Of a DNA stretch of 64,000 nucleotides, positions 1 to 11,201 are shown piece after piece. The translations under genes were made by a program, and so were the position numbers. Below the pieces are notes generated by a model. The model saw only the letters and a list, made by a program, of their open reading frames with translations. It made no database searches and was not told the origin of the DNA. The DNA is from Phlebiopsis flavidoalba (taxonomy: Eukaryota > Basidiomycota > Agaricomycetes > Polyporales > Phanerochaetaceae), in contig JAOCPU010000001.1 in NCBI GenBank assembly GCA_035772785.1, positions 3,215,817 through 3,279,816 on the forward strand, in the 5' to 3' direction. Each line of letters begins with the position of its first letter. Position 1 is the stretch's first letter.

Positions 1-1438
1 TGCTCGAGAAGTAGTGAGCGTCATAGACTTTCTCTGTGGTAGCGTGGGCCGGCCTTGGCGACGGCGATTCTGAGTGCGAAGGGACCCTGGCGCGGCGCAG
101 GACGAATCTATTTGGCATCCGAGGCATATCGCAGTGAAGACACGCGTTGTGCACATGCTCGACCGGTCGATTCGGCGCATGGAAGACGACTGAACGCTCG
201 CCACTTAGTGCACATGTCTGCGTGCTGTTGAGAATTGTTAGATGAACAGTCAGAGGAAGGGTTCCTCTGGATGAACAGCTAACGGAGCATGGGTAGGGCC
301 GTTGAGGAGACACAGCCTTGAGATTGAGTTCTATAAGTAGGATGTCATGTAGAGATGCTGACGGATGCTGACGCAGCAGCTGGAAAAACACAAGTATCGC
401 ATTTTCCTTCCGCGAGATCTATGCAAAAACCTTCAGGTTATTTAAACGTGTACGGCGACATGTGATGTTTTTACAAGTACAGTGCAGGTGACGGCAGTGT
501 AGCTAGCAGATACTATCTCATGTAGATAGAAACAAGGAACGGCTGTATCTTTTTATGCTTGCAGGGCTTTTTCTGCTGCCTAGGATGAAGTTCCATGAAC
601 GACGGGGACTTGCATCATCCACGGTTATCAAAAACAATATACCGCAAACTCATAGATCGTGGTAGACGGGAGAAACATAGCTTTACATCAGCTTGACTGA
701 CCGTTCGAAGTTCCACACGTTTTTTTCTTTGCGATGGCTGCTTGCGTCAAGTTGTGTCTTGGTCCGTGAATAAAATCGTTTTCCACCCAGATGAAACCTG
801 CGCGCCGGACGCATGTGGGGCCTCTAGCGCCGGAGAAGGCACGCATGGCGCATCAATTCGATGGGTGATCGGTTCCTGAAAAGGTAAGTAGGTTTTCGAA
901 CGAGGCACGCGTGCCGCAGAGAAGCCAAACTTTGCGATTTGTTCACACACTTTTTACACTTGACAACTATCAGGATGAACAGATTCTGTACGTCCTGATT
1001 CCTTCATATGTTAGGCAGCTGATAGATGATGCGTCATAAGATACTATATGGACTAGGGATCAACCCAATTTTGAAAGCTCGCATTGGCTACTTCAGAACC
1101 TTGTGGCACGTGTACGGCACGTAGCTGCTTCGTAGAGAGCTCCGATCCTTCAGGAAATATCCGACATAAAGCGGATAGATGAACGTCCCGCTCGCTGGCG
1201 TATGTAGAAGGACCAATTGTTTAAATAGATTCCTGAGGAAGCGCTATGATTCCGCTGCGGACTCAATAGCCTCGCACTTCATTACATAGATGCTAAAATG
1301 TTTACAATGTAAAGCCTAAACATGATCAAAAGGCGCGATGCTATCCATCTGCATCCAAAGACAACATTGCGCATGATGGCAGTACATCCTTGAGGTGCTC
1401 GGGAAGAAGCTCGCCCGAACGCCCCGCACTCGCTGGCC

Positions 1439-1666
1439 GTGCCGCCTCCCTTTTCCGCGCGCTGTGAGCGCTTGCGTAAGTTCCGCCGCCGGACGTCCAC
1501 AGTGCCACGTCCAGACCCTGGCGCAATCACTCGAGATCGCAAGCTGGAGCACAACACGGACGACATCATTGAGGCATGCAGAAATGCACGTTTATTCAAC
1601 ACTGGGGGTCTCATCGTTGACATTTCAAAGGCTGTTAATGCCGCTACTGAGGCGGCGAAAGATTGA
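1439..1666 (+). CDS. Short open frame of unknown function
   Basis: This frame gives about 75 residues. The first third is arginine-rich and the last third is more protein-like, with residues such as LFNTGGLIVDISKAVNAATE before the stop. I do not recognise the family. A longer overlapping frame lies on the opposite strand (1282-1746) and has a less protein-like composition. It could be the last exon of a small gene whose upstream exons I cannot place, or chance. Confidence 0.15.
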   Translation: MPPPFSARCERLRKFRRRTSTVPRPDPGAITRDRKLEHNTDDIIEACRNARLFNTGGLIVDISKAVNAATEAAKD

Positions 1667-2205
1667 TGCGCTCCTGCTTCTGCGCCCTGCATAGCTTCGG
1701 GAGGAATCCCTTGGAGATAAAACGTAACAAGTAAAATGATGAGCACGTCTGTCTGGGGCTGTGAAGATGAGGATGACAGATGAGGGGTAACTAGCTTGTC
1801 TGACGGAGCCGTCGGGGGGCTATGATTGGCGTTGCCGCCCGAGTGTGGAATAGGGTTTCATAGGAGGTCAAAGAGCGATTTGGTTTTCGGCTTAAAGCGG
1901 CACCGTCAAAATCTTACCGAAAGGTGCTGCGTCGGGCTTCGCTCGTTGCGCACAAATGTAACGCTGATGTTGCTAGCCGAATGAACACTTCGCAGGAGCG
2001 ACAGGGCGCAATGGAAAAATCGTGCCGAAACAAACAAAGTGCAAGTCGGGGTCGGGCGCGTCAGTCACCAGGCGCAACGCCGCCGGCCAATCCTCGGTCC
2101 TCATCATGGCGGGAATTTAGGTGTGGGAGGCAAAAGAGGCGATGCACAGATAGGTGCAGCGTCATGGAATGTGAGGCAGGCTGATGTCTCCAGATCGTTC
2201 ACATA

Positions 2206-2220
2206 GGGGGGGGGGGGGGG
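2206..2220. repeat. Poly-G tract
   Basis: An uninterrupted run of about 15 G residues, followed by AGGAGGAG. The length is likely to be unreliable in any sequencing technology. Similar G, C and A runs interrupt coding exons further along the window. Confidence 0.9.
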
Positions 2221-2959
2221 AGGAGGAGAGAACTTTAGCATTGCCATGCTTTGCCCAAAATCGCTGATGTCTTTTGCGAACATAGAGCCTGAAGGAAGTG
2301 GGCGTCAATCTGGCGCAAGAAGTGGTTGAACGACGGCCGGTTTCTGGTGCGGCACAAGAGTCCGAAGTAGCTGCAGCAGCGTTCTTACCTAATCCTCCAG
2401 CGGTTTTGTCAGAAATTGATAATCTTTGGGTGATGTCAGGTGCGAATGAGAGTCCTTTCGAGGGAGAGAAGGGCGCGGAATCCGGATGGATTTTGTCATC
2501 AATAGCCCTGGCGAACCCTCGTAGGTTTTCCCGTCAGGGAGGAGATAGTTGAAACATGCGATCGACTGGCCCCGAATCAAAGGACAGCGCCAGACATTCA
2601 TTGTTGAGGAGCGCCCCTCTTGATCCCGGTCCGCGTAGTGATGATTCCTGTGGCAGGGGGCTGGTTCGCTGTGTTCCTGCCAACTCCTCTTCTCCGTGAA
2701 TCATGCTCAGCTACGATACGATTAGCCCATCACGGCAAGTGTCATCGGGTATATGCAGACCCTACCTTCAGCTTTTGTAGATCCCACCCATCACTCTTCA
2801 TTGACCGAGACTCTCGGGCTCTCTCCTAACCCTCCTTCCCTCGCGCGCGCACACCACCCAGCGCTGCTGGCCCCCCCTCCTCTCTTAACTCCTTACCTTG
2901 ACACCCGTAGCTGTGACCGTTCCGAGTTTCACCCACCCAGGCTTCCCCACCGCCGCAGT

Positions 2960-5402
2960 ATGAAGTCAGCAAACGCCCTCCATTCATCGCTCGCACCTCC
3001 GACGCGCGGAAAGGCATGCCTCAGCTGTAGAAAGCGCAAAATGGTCTCGAGTGGTCTTCGGTCTCCGTTTGACTTTGCTGATTGTTTCTGTCTCCTATCT
3101 GACTGTCACTCAGACAATGCGATGGTCAGCGTCCCATCTGCACGCAATGCATCAAAGGCAATCGTGACGGCGAGTGCCAGTACCACGACAGAAGCACTCT
3201 GATCAGTCGCACTGCGATGATGCTTCGCGCCAAGGTTGCAAAACTCGAGGCCAGGCTACGCGAACTCGAAGTTGAAAACTCGGGATCGTCCTCCAATAAT
3301 ACTTTTCCCCCTGCACCCATGTCCCCTCCCTTTGCTCCCCCCCTGTCAACTGCCATCTCCATGTTACCCCTGTGTCGCGCATCGCCCTCCGCAACGGCGT
3401 CCTCGAAGCCATCTGAGGATCTCATTCTCCTTCAGCAGCCAGGCATGTCGCGTTGCTATCATTTTCTCCACACTAGAGCTGGACCCCACTGTGCATCGCA
3501 CATCAGGCACTTCACTGCATTCGAGTTCATCCGCGTCTATTGGCTTCGACTAGGGATGATGACGATCGTCTAGCGTATGGCGCCGGTCCTTCCTCCCTCC
3601 CTCTGGCTCGTCAACACCCTGGCTTGAGCGACTTTTTCGATGCCTCCATGTCCTTCGGTAACGATGCCCTCCTGGACTTCAGCCCAAGCGATCAGGCCTC
3701 GGGCCTAGTCTCACGACAGTCACCGAATCACATGGGAGGACCCAGGTCTGATGTCTCAGAATCAACAAAAACTGTTCGTATCTGCATGCTTTTGTGCATC
3801 TGTCTGACGCTGACTCTGCCGTTCGGCATCCAGTCTGGACATATTTTTCGCACATCTGACACCAGTGCGCCTTTGATGTTCACGTCGAAAGATTCCGGGC
3901 GACCACATGTCGTTGCCAGCCGCCGCAGCAACCGCACCGGCGCTTCTCGACGCGATGTACTTGATGGCTTGTTACTTCGCTCAACCGCAGTACGACTTGC
4001 AGGAAACAACATTATCTGCAGCGGGCCCTCTCTGGAATTCCTCGTCACTTCAAGACAGTGGACCGTCTCATCCAGATTGTCCAGGCATCGTGCTTGATTG
4101 CGGTATAGCTTCTTCAGCCGCGGCAGGACCCTCGAGGGTTACTACCACTCCTCCCCCGCGGCCCGGCTGGCCGTCAGTCCTGGGTCTACACCAAATCAAG
4201 TCTGAAGACTGGTTTAGCCCGCGATTGAACTTGGAAGCTCTTATGACAAACTCGCAGCCCTGCATTCCTCACTTTCAAATCCTCGCTGCAGCTTCCCGCC
4301 CCTCGAAGGACTCGATCGAGTATGGCGAGCGCATAGCGGCATTCTGGCAGGTGTTCTCCGTGGATCGTGCGCTGGTCGGTAGCTAGTGGCTTGCCCCGCT
4401 GCGCTTCCCGGATGACGACAACAGTCCTCGTGCACGGGTAGAAACCACATGGGCCGTCCACTATTAGCGACGCCCAGGTATGCAGTATGACAATTTCTCG
4501 GCTAGCCTCACGTGTGCTAACACCACCACAGTGGGGAGGACATGCTCGAATGCCTCCCAACCGCTTGAACGATAGCAGCAAATTGAACCTTCTAGTTTTG
4601 CGCGCCAAGGTCGTAACGCTCTTTGAGAGGTCTTATCGACTTGCGTCAAGTGCGTCTAACTGAGGTTCTCCGCCGCGCTCGTGTAGATCTTTGACTGACT
4701 GACTGCGCTCACACAGAGGACGTTTGAGAACGATGATCTTTTCTGGGAGCTCAACACAATGCCTTGGACATGGAAATTTCGCAGTTCGGCGCTCGGTACT
4801 CCCTCCATTGCAGTCCTCTGCTATACCAAGAGCAACTCTCGCAAACGACATTGAGCTGGTGTCAATACACACGCTTATGCACGCATCGACCATTCATTTG
4901 CCATCGAGATCTTCTCATGCGTGTACCCAGGCGTCGTATCAGCGGTGTCTTGTGGCTGCCAACGCTATGACCTCCATGATTCGAGAGCTCAACGACGGCG
5001 ACTACATCCTCTCCTAAATCCAATTCTCAGCGTACGTTATAAAACGCCCCTCCGATATACGCTTTCCGCACAGAGCGCTGACGTTGGCTGTCTACAGTCG
5101 TGCTGGCGCTGCGCGTCTCAGGTGGTACCTCCAGCTGCTCGAGATGCAGCAGACAGACGCGGCTCGTGCAGTCCATTTCTGGACGCGGTGCACACACGCA
5201 GCTCGAGATGCTTGTCGGCGCGCTGAAATTGCTCGGCAGGGTCGTTCCCCGTCGCAGGTGCGTGCTCTCCCCCTCTGGGCGGGCGGCCCATCCCACGACG
5301 GTCCGACTAACCTATTATTTCTACACAGCCCATGATGCGCAGAAGACAGAATCCGAGCGGGCGATGCGACTTGCTAGCCTCGCTTTGTTTGTGCCCTCGT
5401 AG
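2960..5402 (+). CDS. Zn2Cys6 fungal transcription factor
   Basis: A nuclear DNA-binding regulator of the fungal binuclear zinc cluster family; its target genes cannot be told from sequence. The ATG at 2960 gives a short leader and then CLSCRKRKM (first cysteines at residues 20 and 23). The other four cysteines follow an intron starting GT at 3044 and ending AG at 3113, with the order C-DGQRPI-C-TQ-C-IKGNRDGE-C, a textbook CX2CX6CX6CX2CX8C cluster. A short heptad coiled coil (KLEARLRELEVEN) follows at about 3238-3285. Downstream pieces in changing frames (LLDAMYLMACYF near 3946, LGLHQIKSEDWFSP near 4180, DDLFWEL near 4730) match the fungal-specific regulatory region. The reading frame is off by one across the first intron and shifts again later, so the exon model is approximate. 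The last frame stops at 5400-5402. Confidence 0.82.
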
Positions 5403-7339
5403 CGCCCTCGCACTTCGCATAGTATTTCCAGATATCCCTTTCTTCTCTACAATATCTATCAATCTCACAACAATACCCCCATGTATAGCCTAGGCATCGG
5501 ATTAATAGGCCAGTCGCATCAGGTGTATCCATAGCTTTTCGATCTTCCACGGACGGACCAGTACGTTTTGTGCACGTTTCGTAATGTATAAACATATCGC
5601 CACCATTTTGTCCTTCCAGTAGCACAGCACCCTCAGCCGATCTAATGACAGTATCTTGATCATCGTCATCAGACGGCTCTGGTTTCAGGACCTTCTCGTG
5701 CTAGTAGGGGCGCATCCGCATACCATGGACGCTCTATCGGTGATTGACTGAGCGGTTGCGTCGTCTGTAACGTTACTCCAGGTAGGCGACGGGCGCGTGC
5801 CTATTGTGCGAGGCGCGGATACGGGTCCGGTTGGAACATGCAACGTGGACATCTGGCGGCGGAGAAATGCCAGGAGCTGTCGAGGAGAATCCACCGGTCA
5901 CTAGAAACCGTGCGGTCGGGAAACTATTGGAGGGCAGAATATTCATCCCGAGGTACATATCGTAGTTTTGCTGTGCGATGTCGGAGGGTTGCCAATGCCA
6001 GAGCAGCTATATCGGGAGGAAACGGAGATCTAGGCGGTCGGTGTATATGAAATATTCTTGGCGGTGGCATCCATCCCCGTTGTTGCGCATGGACGAGCAG
6101 AGGGTCATCAGGTCATGGCGCGATTCATGCCGGGGTTGAAGGTGGAGTCATACATCGCTTGCGGTCCCAAGCTGGAGGAAAAGGGTTCCGCGGCTATGAG
6201 CAGCCGTTCTCGGACTTGACAGGACCGTGGCTCTTCTCGAGAACCTGGACAACTCTGCACGTGACGTCCGAGAAAAGGCGAACGGGCTTCCTCTTGAGTA
6301 ATGGCAGTCATCAAGTAACCAGCGGTGTTGAACTGATCGTACCTACAACACGGCGGAGCCACGAGCCTGGCAGAGAATCGGACATCTTGTGGCGGCGGAA
6401 GATGGATTTCGAAATAATTCTCCGTAGATGAGATAGGCACCCGAAGTTATGGATGCGCCGATGCCCCCCCGGAAGTTCTGACCAAGAAGTGCATCAGAGC
6501 TGGATGTGCGGAGAGATTCACATGGATCACTTACGCCAAGAAGCAATCAATTCGTCGATCGCGAGTTGTGTGCAAGTGCCTAGAAGTCTGCCACGAGCAC
6601 GACTCGCAAAGTCTAGTGACTCTGGCATGATAACGGCGTAGCCAGTAATTCAATGCCGTGGGTCAGTATGTTCTCACTATCATTGAATAAGTCGCTTTAG
6701 CTTTCACGTTCACGTATGGTCGTATCGTCCAATCGAGTGACTGGTACTGAGACCAGTAGGAGCTACCCGTCGTCTCATTGTCCTGAGGGTCCTATGCCCG
6801 CGTGTGGCCGTAAGTCGTCGAAGGAACGCAAGATGTCACTGAAAGACGCCGGAAGCGCTAATATAGTCAGATAATCAACGAAAATGAAGCCAGACAGCAC
6901 GCACATTTGAGAAGAACGTACACAAGATCGCTCGAGAGACTGCCTCAAAGTCATGAGCTGTCTGCCGTCGGTGCGCCGACCATCGGCACGTCAATCCAGG
7001 TCATCGCATGGAGCAGCGCTCGCGATCGCAGTTTCACGTAGCTTGAAAAGTTTCACGAGGTACGTGCGCGGCTTTGCGATGAATGAAGGCAAAACAATGG
7101 GATTGTCGGCAACGTTCAAGTGAAACTTGACATTGCCAAAGTGGGCGACAGCAAAAAGAACCGCATGTGCTGAGTCAGCAAGTCCACCGGCCACGGCAAC
7201 GCGCTTACCGGGGCCGGCCGGCGTATGCCGGTAAGAGGAGCGTCACCGCGTCGCAGCTCGACGCAGCGACGACCTCAGACAATCCCATACCACACTTCGT
7301 CGAGGAACGCCTCTTTGAAACGGACTTTCTCGACGCCAT
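5403..7339. other. Intergenic stretch, possible unidentified minus-strand exons
   Basis: I recognise nothing here. On the minus strand, several open frames (5374-5625, 5773-5958, 6108-6440, 6991-7194) have fairly protein-like composition, for example EGAVLLEGQNGGDMFIHYET near 5600 and VAVAGGLADSAHAVLFAVAH near 7150. They could be exons of one or two minus-strand genes broken by frameshifts, but no family motif supports a product. 6650-6960 shows no open frame of note. Confidence 0.3.
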
Positions 7340-10300
7340 TGGGGACGAATACCCCACCTTGTTTCGTGAGCGATTCTCGAATCGACGATAGTGTAACCCG
7401 TACTCAATCTCCACTCTTCTCTTTCCTGTAGGCTCGGAGGGAATGAGCTTGGTGCAGCTCATCGTCCCCAACTGAAGTTGCGCATGATACTATGCAGAGC
7501 TTGGCGAATTGGGCGACGTTCAGTTCAAAGATGTGAGTACATGCGTCATATCCCAGCGTACAGCGGTGTTGAAAACCACGGTGAATACAGCTCAATCCCG
7601 ACGTCAAACCCTTTCCAACGTTCCTATGTTGGTCCCGAAATCCGCAGAATTGACGAGATGGCACGACGCGTTCGCTTTTTTTGCCGGGCAAATCGAAAAG
7701 GAGAAGGAGAAGATTCCCATTCGTCCGCTGTATGACTGTCTACCAGTCGTCACTGTCGGACCTCGCGCTGCGCAGACGATGGACGAGCTCGACACACAAG
7801 CTCTCGGAGCACGAGTCCCGACTCACCCAGATGAACGACAGCTATCAGCAGCTGTGTGATCGTATGAAGGAGCTGGTAGAGGCGCGCCATGTTCTCCGCG
7901 AGACCGCCGTCTTCTTTGACTCAGTACGTGATCATCGAGAACACTCCTCAAGAGCCATATTAACCTGTAAATAGGCTTGCGAACACTCAACAAGAGATTC
8001 GAACCTCATTCGACGATAGCTCTGCTCCTCTACTTCAGCACGATGATCGTGAGGCCCAATACTCCGGCAACGTTCAGTTTGACTTGGAGTGCGTCGCCTT
8101 ACTCTCCATGTCGCTGATGAGGCACTCATTTCCACTAGGTTCGTTGCTGGTACTATCGAACGTTCTCGCCTCCCCACTTTTGAGCGTGTCTTGTGGGCGC
8201 GTTCTTCGTGGCAACATTTGTACATGAACCACACCGACATCGAGGAGCCTTTTATTGACGCCCGTCATCCGGCGCCGAGACTCGCAAGAACGTCTTCATC
8301 ATCTTTGCGCACGGTGACACTCTGCTGCAAAGATTCGCAAAGTCGCAGAGTCCATGGGTGCCAACCATATACCCATCGACTCGAATGCGGATAAGCGTTC
8401 CGACGCCTTACGCGAAGTCACCGCCCGTCTGGAGGATCTGCAAGTCGTTCTGTACAACACCGGCAACAGCCGTCGCATGGAGCTTGTCACTATCGGCGAC
8501 GAGCGTCGCCAGCTGGCAGGATGTCGTGAGGAAGGAGGAAGTTGATCTACGAGACTCTCAACCTTCTCAACTATGATGTACGGCGGAAAACTCTCATCGC
8601 TGAGGTGTTGGTGCCATACCACCCGAGATATCCCCATGATTCAAGTCGCTCTTTCGTCATGCCACTGTGTAGTACTACTCTAAACACTGTTCTTCTTTGG
8701 CTTCCGCTGACGATATCTGTATGTAGGAAGATTCTAGGGGACGAACGTACCTCCGATTCTGCATGAATTGCGAACTAGCAAGACGCCGCCTACGTTTCCA
8801 GCGTACGAACAAGTTTACTCCGAGGCGTTTCCAGACGATCATGGACAGTTACGGTATCGCGAGCTACCAAGAAGTGAACCCGGATTGTTTGCGGTCATCA
8901 CATTCCCTTTCTTGTTTGCTGTCATGTTCGGTGACATTGGCCATGGTGCCATTCTCTTTATCGCCGCAGATTGGAGATGATCCTCAGAGAGCGGGCGTGG
9001 GGCCAAGGCTGACCTCGGCGAGATCATTGGAACCTTCTTCTAGTGAGTGTTTTACCATGGCGCGTGACACAGTACTGACCTAGGTACAGTGGTCGCTACA
9101 TTATCTTGCTTATGGGTGTATTCTCCATGTACACCGGCCTCATTTACAACGACATATTCTCTCCAAGACTCCTTCACCTGTTCCACTCTGGTTGGGACGT
9201 GTCCCCGAGCCCATTGGAAACCAGACGGTCACTGCAAATCCCAATGGCCACACATATCCCTTCGGACTGGATCCTGCCTGGACACGGTGCGGACAACGCG
9301 CTCATCTTTAAAAAACAAAAAAAACCAACTCGTACAAGATGAAGATGTCCATCGTACTTTGGTGTTATACACGTGTGTAGATGTCGAATGTTAAGCATGC
9401 GCCGCGCTCATCACGATTTTCTCTCACAGATGACTTTTCGCGCTCTGCCTGCAGGTACCCAACCACCTTCGTTTTAAGCGTTTCTCGGACCTCTACACGA
9501 ATTTTCATACCTCAACTGCTCTTCTTGCAATCCATCTTCGGCTATCTGGTGGTGTGCATCCTGTACAAGTGGAGCGTGGACTGGGAGAAGTCGCCTACTG
9601 GGCCGCCCTTCCCCCCCTCTCCTCAACATGCTGATCTCGATGTTCCTTTCACCCGCGCACAGTCGAACCCGGGAGACTCAGCTTTATCGCGGACAAAGCA
9701 CAGTTCAGGTGATCCTGCTATTGATTGCCATGGTTTTTGTGTACCTTGGCTCCTCGTCACGAAGCCGTATCATAGCAAATACAAGGAGATGAAGAAGACC
9801 AAGGGTCAAGGATATATCGGGCTCGGAGGGGAGGACACCATCGGGCACGCGACTGACGAGCAGCTTGAGGGCGAGGAAGAAGGTAACAAGGCAGAGCGAT
9901 TGCAGAAGCCAACGAGGATGAAGAGGTGTGTCTCGCTTGGTGTGCATCGTGTCTCGCTGCCACTCACAGGCCCTCTTTCGACCGATTATAGGAACATCAC
10001 AGACTTTGGTGAGGTCGTGATCCATCACCAGGTCATCCACACAATTGAGTTCTGCCTCGCCTGCATCTCGCACACACGCCGCTTCGTACCCTCCGTTCTT
10101 TGGGAGCGCTTTCTCTAGCGCTAAATGCGCAGCTGTCCGAGGTCTTGTGTGGACGATGACTCTATGGTGCCGTGTGTGGGTACGCCGGGTGTTATTGGCA
10201 TTATCATGCTTGCCGTCGTCGGTGTCTTGTGGTTCATCTCACGGTGGCCATCCTGTGCATCATGGAGGTTGCGTCGTTTTCGACTGAGATTGGATCCAGC

Positions 10301-10535
10301 GATCCCACGATCAGTGGGATACTGACATCGGATCGTTGCGATGCAGGGTTTGTCGGGCGTTCCTACACGCGCTAATTGACGATCTCCATTGGGTCGAGGC
10401 GACAGCAAGCACTACGAGGCAGTAGGCTATGTACGTCCATCTCCGTTGCACGTCGCATACACGTTGGCTGATCCTGCCCTCCTACCGCAATTCCAGCCTC
10501 TTTCCTTCGCCAAGATGAATGAGGAATCGGGATGA
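7340..10535 (+). CDS. V-ATPase V0 subunit a, interrupted by frameshifts
   Basis: This is the large membrane subunit of the vacuolar proton pump; its N-terminal half is cytosolic and its C-terminal half forms the proton half-channels. The N-terminal residues DEYPTLFR are split by an intron (about 7364-7431) from [12 protein letters not shown]. Then come [25 protein letters not shown] (about 7640-7680), [17 protein letters not shown] (about 8450-8500), [15 protein letters not shown] (about 8905-8945), [15 protein letters not shown] (about 9110-9155) and [18 protein letters not shown] (about 9520-9575). The ARG codon that corresponds to the essential proton-path arginine (yeast Vph1 R735) is present near 10094. 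The C-terminus reads [12 protein letters not shown] with a stop at 10533-10535. The order and spacing fit a full-length protein of about 830 residues, but I count at least eight frame changes, plus A/C-rich and C-rich insertions near 9308 and 9609. The start codon is uncertain: the expected ATG before GDEY reads ATT. Confidence 0.9.
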
Positions 10536-10879
10536 AGCATCGATACGTCTGTAATTTTGCTAGCTTTTGTAAGCAGCATGCTGGTGCGTGATTCAATGAA
10601 CGGCCGATATGGAACGGCTGCACTTTGGATAGCTTTGTCGTGCCGGGCTTGGGTGATTCCGAACGAGTCGTAAGTGCGTCCGTCGCCCCTGAGGGACCGA
10701 CCGCCTCGGGGGCAGTGCCGTGTGTGCGGTGGGGTAAGCCTGCATTTCCCCGCACTCCGGCCGATCACCTGGTCTGGAGAAACCCGAGGGGATGCGATCG
10801 AAAAGGCGCAGGAGTAGCCCCAGACTCCTAGAAACAGCCCGCATCGCCACGTGCCTGATCATACTTTTCATTGCCTGCT

Positions 10880-10960
10880 GCTATATAAACCTGACAAACG
10901 CACATAGCCTGTCCCCCACTTCTCTCTTTCTTTCCCTCTTTCCTCTCTTTTCTTTACCCA
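10880..10960 (+). promoter_or_regulatory. TATA box and CT block upstream of elongation factor 3
   Basis: CTATATAAAC lies at 10881-10890. About 30 bp further on begins a long C/T-only block (roughly 10912-10957). A TATA box followed by a pyrimidine block is the usual core promoter layout of very highly expressed fungal genes, which fits the elongation factor gene that starts just downstream. GTGAGA at 10968 and TTGCAG ending at 11201 could bound an intron in the leader or early coding region. Confidence 0.6.
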
Positions 10961-11201
10961 TAGGACGGTGAGACAGCACAGTCAGCGTCCCATTCATCGC
11001 CGTTCAGTGTTAGAGCTGACTGTTTTACACTCAGGCATTGAGAATAGTGTTCGATACCAGTTGTTCGACGCTTTGGCACTTTTCCTGCAACGCACGAAAC
11101 CTCCTAGTATCGTACCCCCATATTACACCTTTATGGTGGCGCTCTACTGCTCACGAAGTTGCTCAAACACAATTTTACTGACGTCCTTTTCTCCATTGCA
11201 G

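Larger units (their letters stand above)
1..2959. other. Stretch without a recognisable gene
   Basis: I see no conserved protein in this stretch. Several open frames of 60-150 codons overlap on both strands between 1280 and 1750 and around 1920-2550, but none shows a family signature. From about 2700 to 2959 the plus strand becomes pyrimidine-rich, as expected for the leader of the transcription factor gene that follows. A run of G at 2206-2220 is annotated separately. Confidence 0.5.

Noticed and set aside
10593..10871. Open frames on both strands between the V-ATPase and eEF3 genes
   Set aside because: The region is an intergenic promoter stretch; the frames have no recognisable domain and the eEF3 TATA box follows directly.
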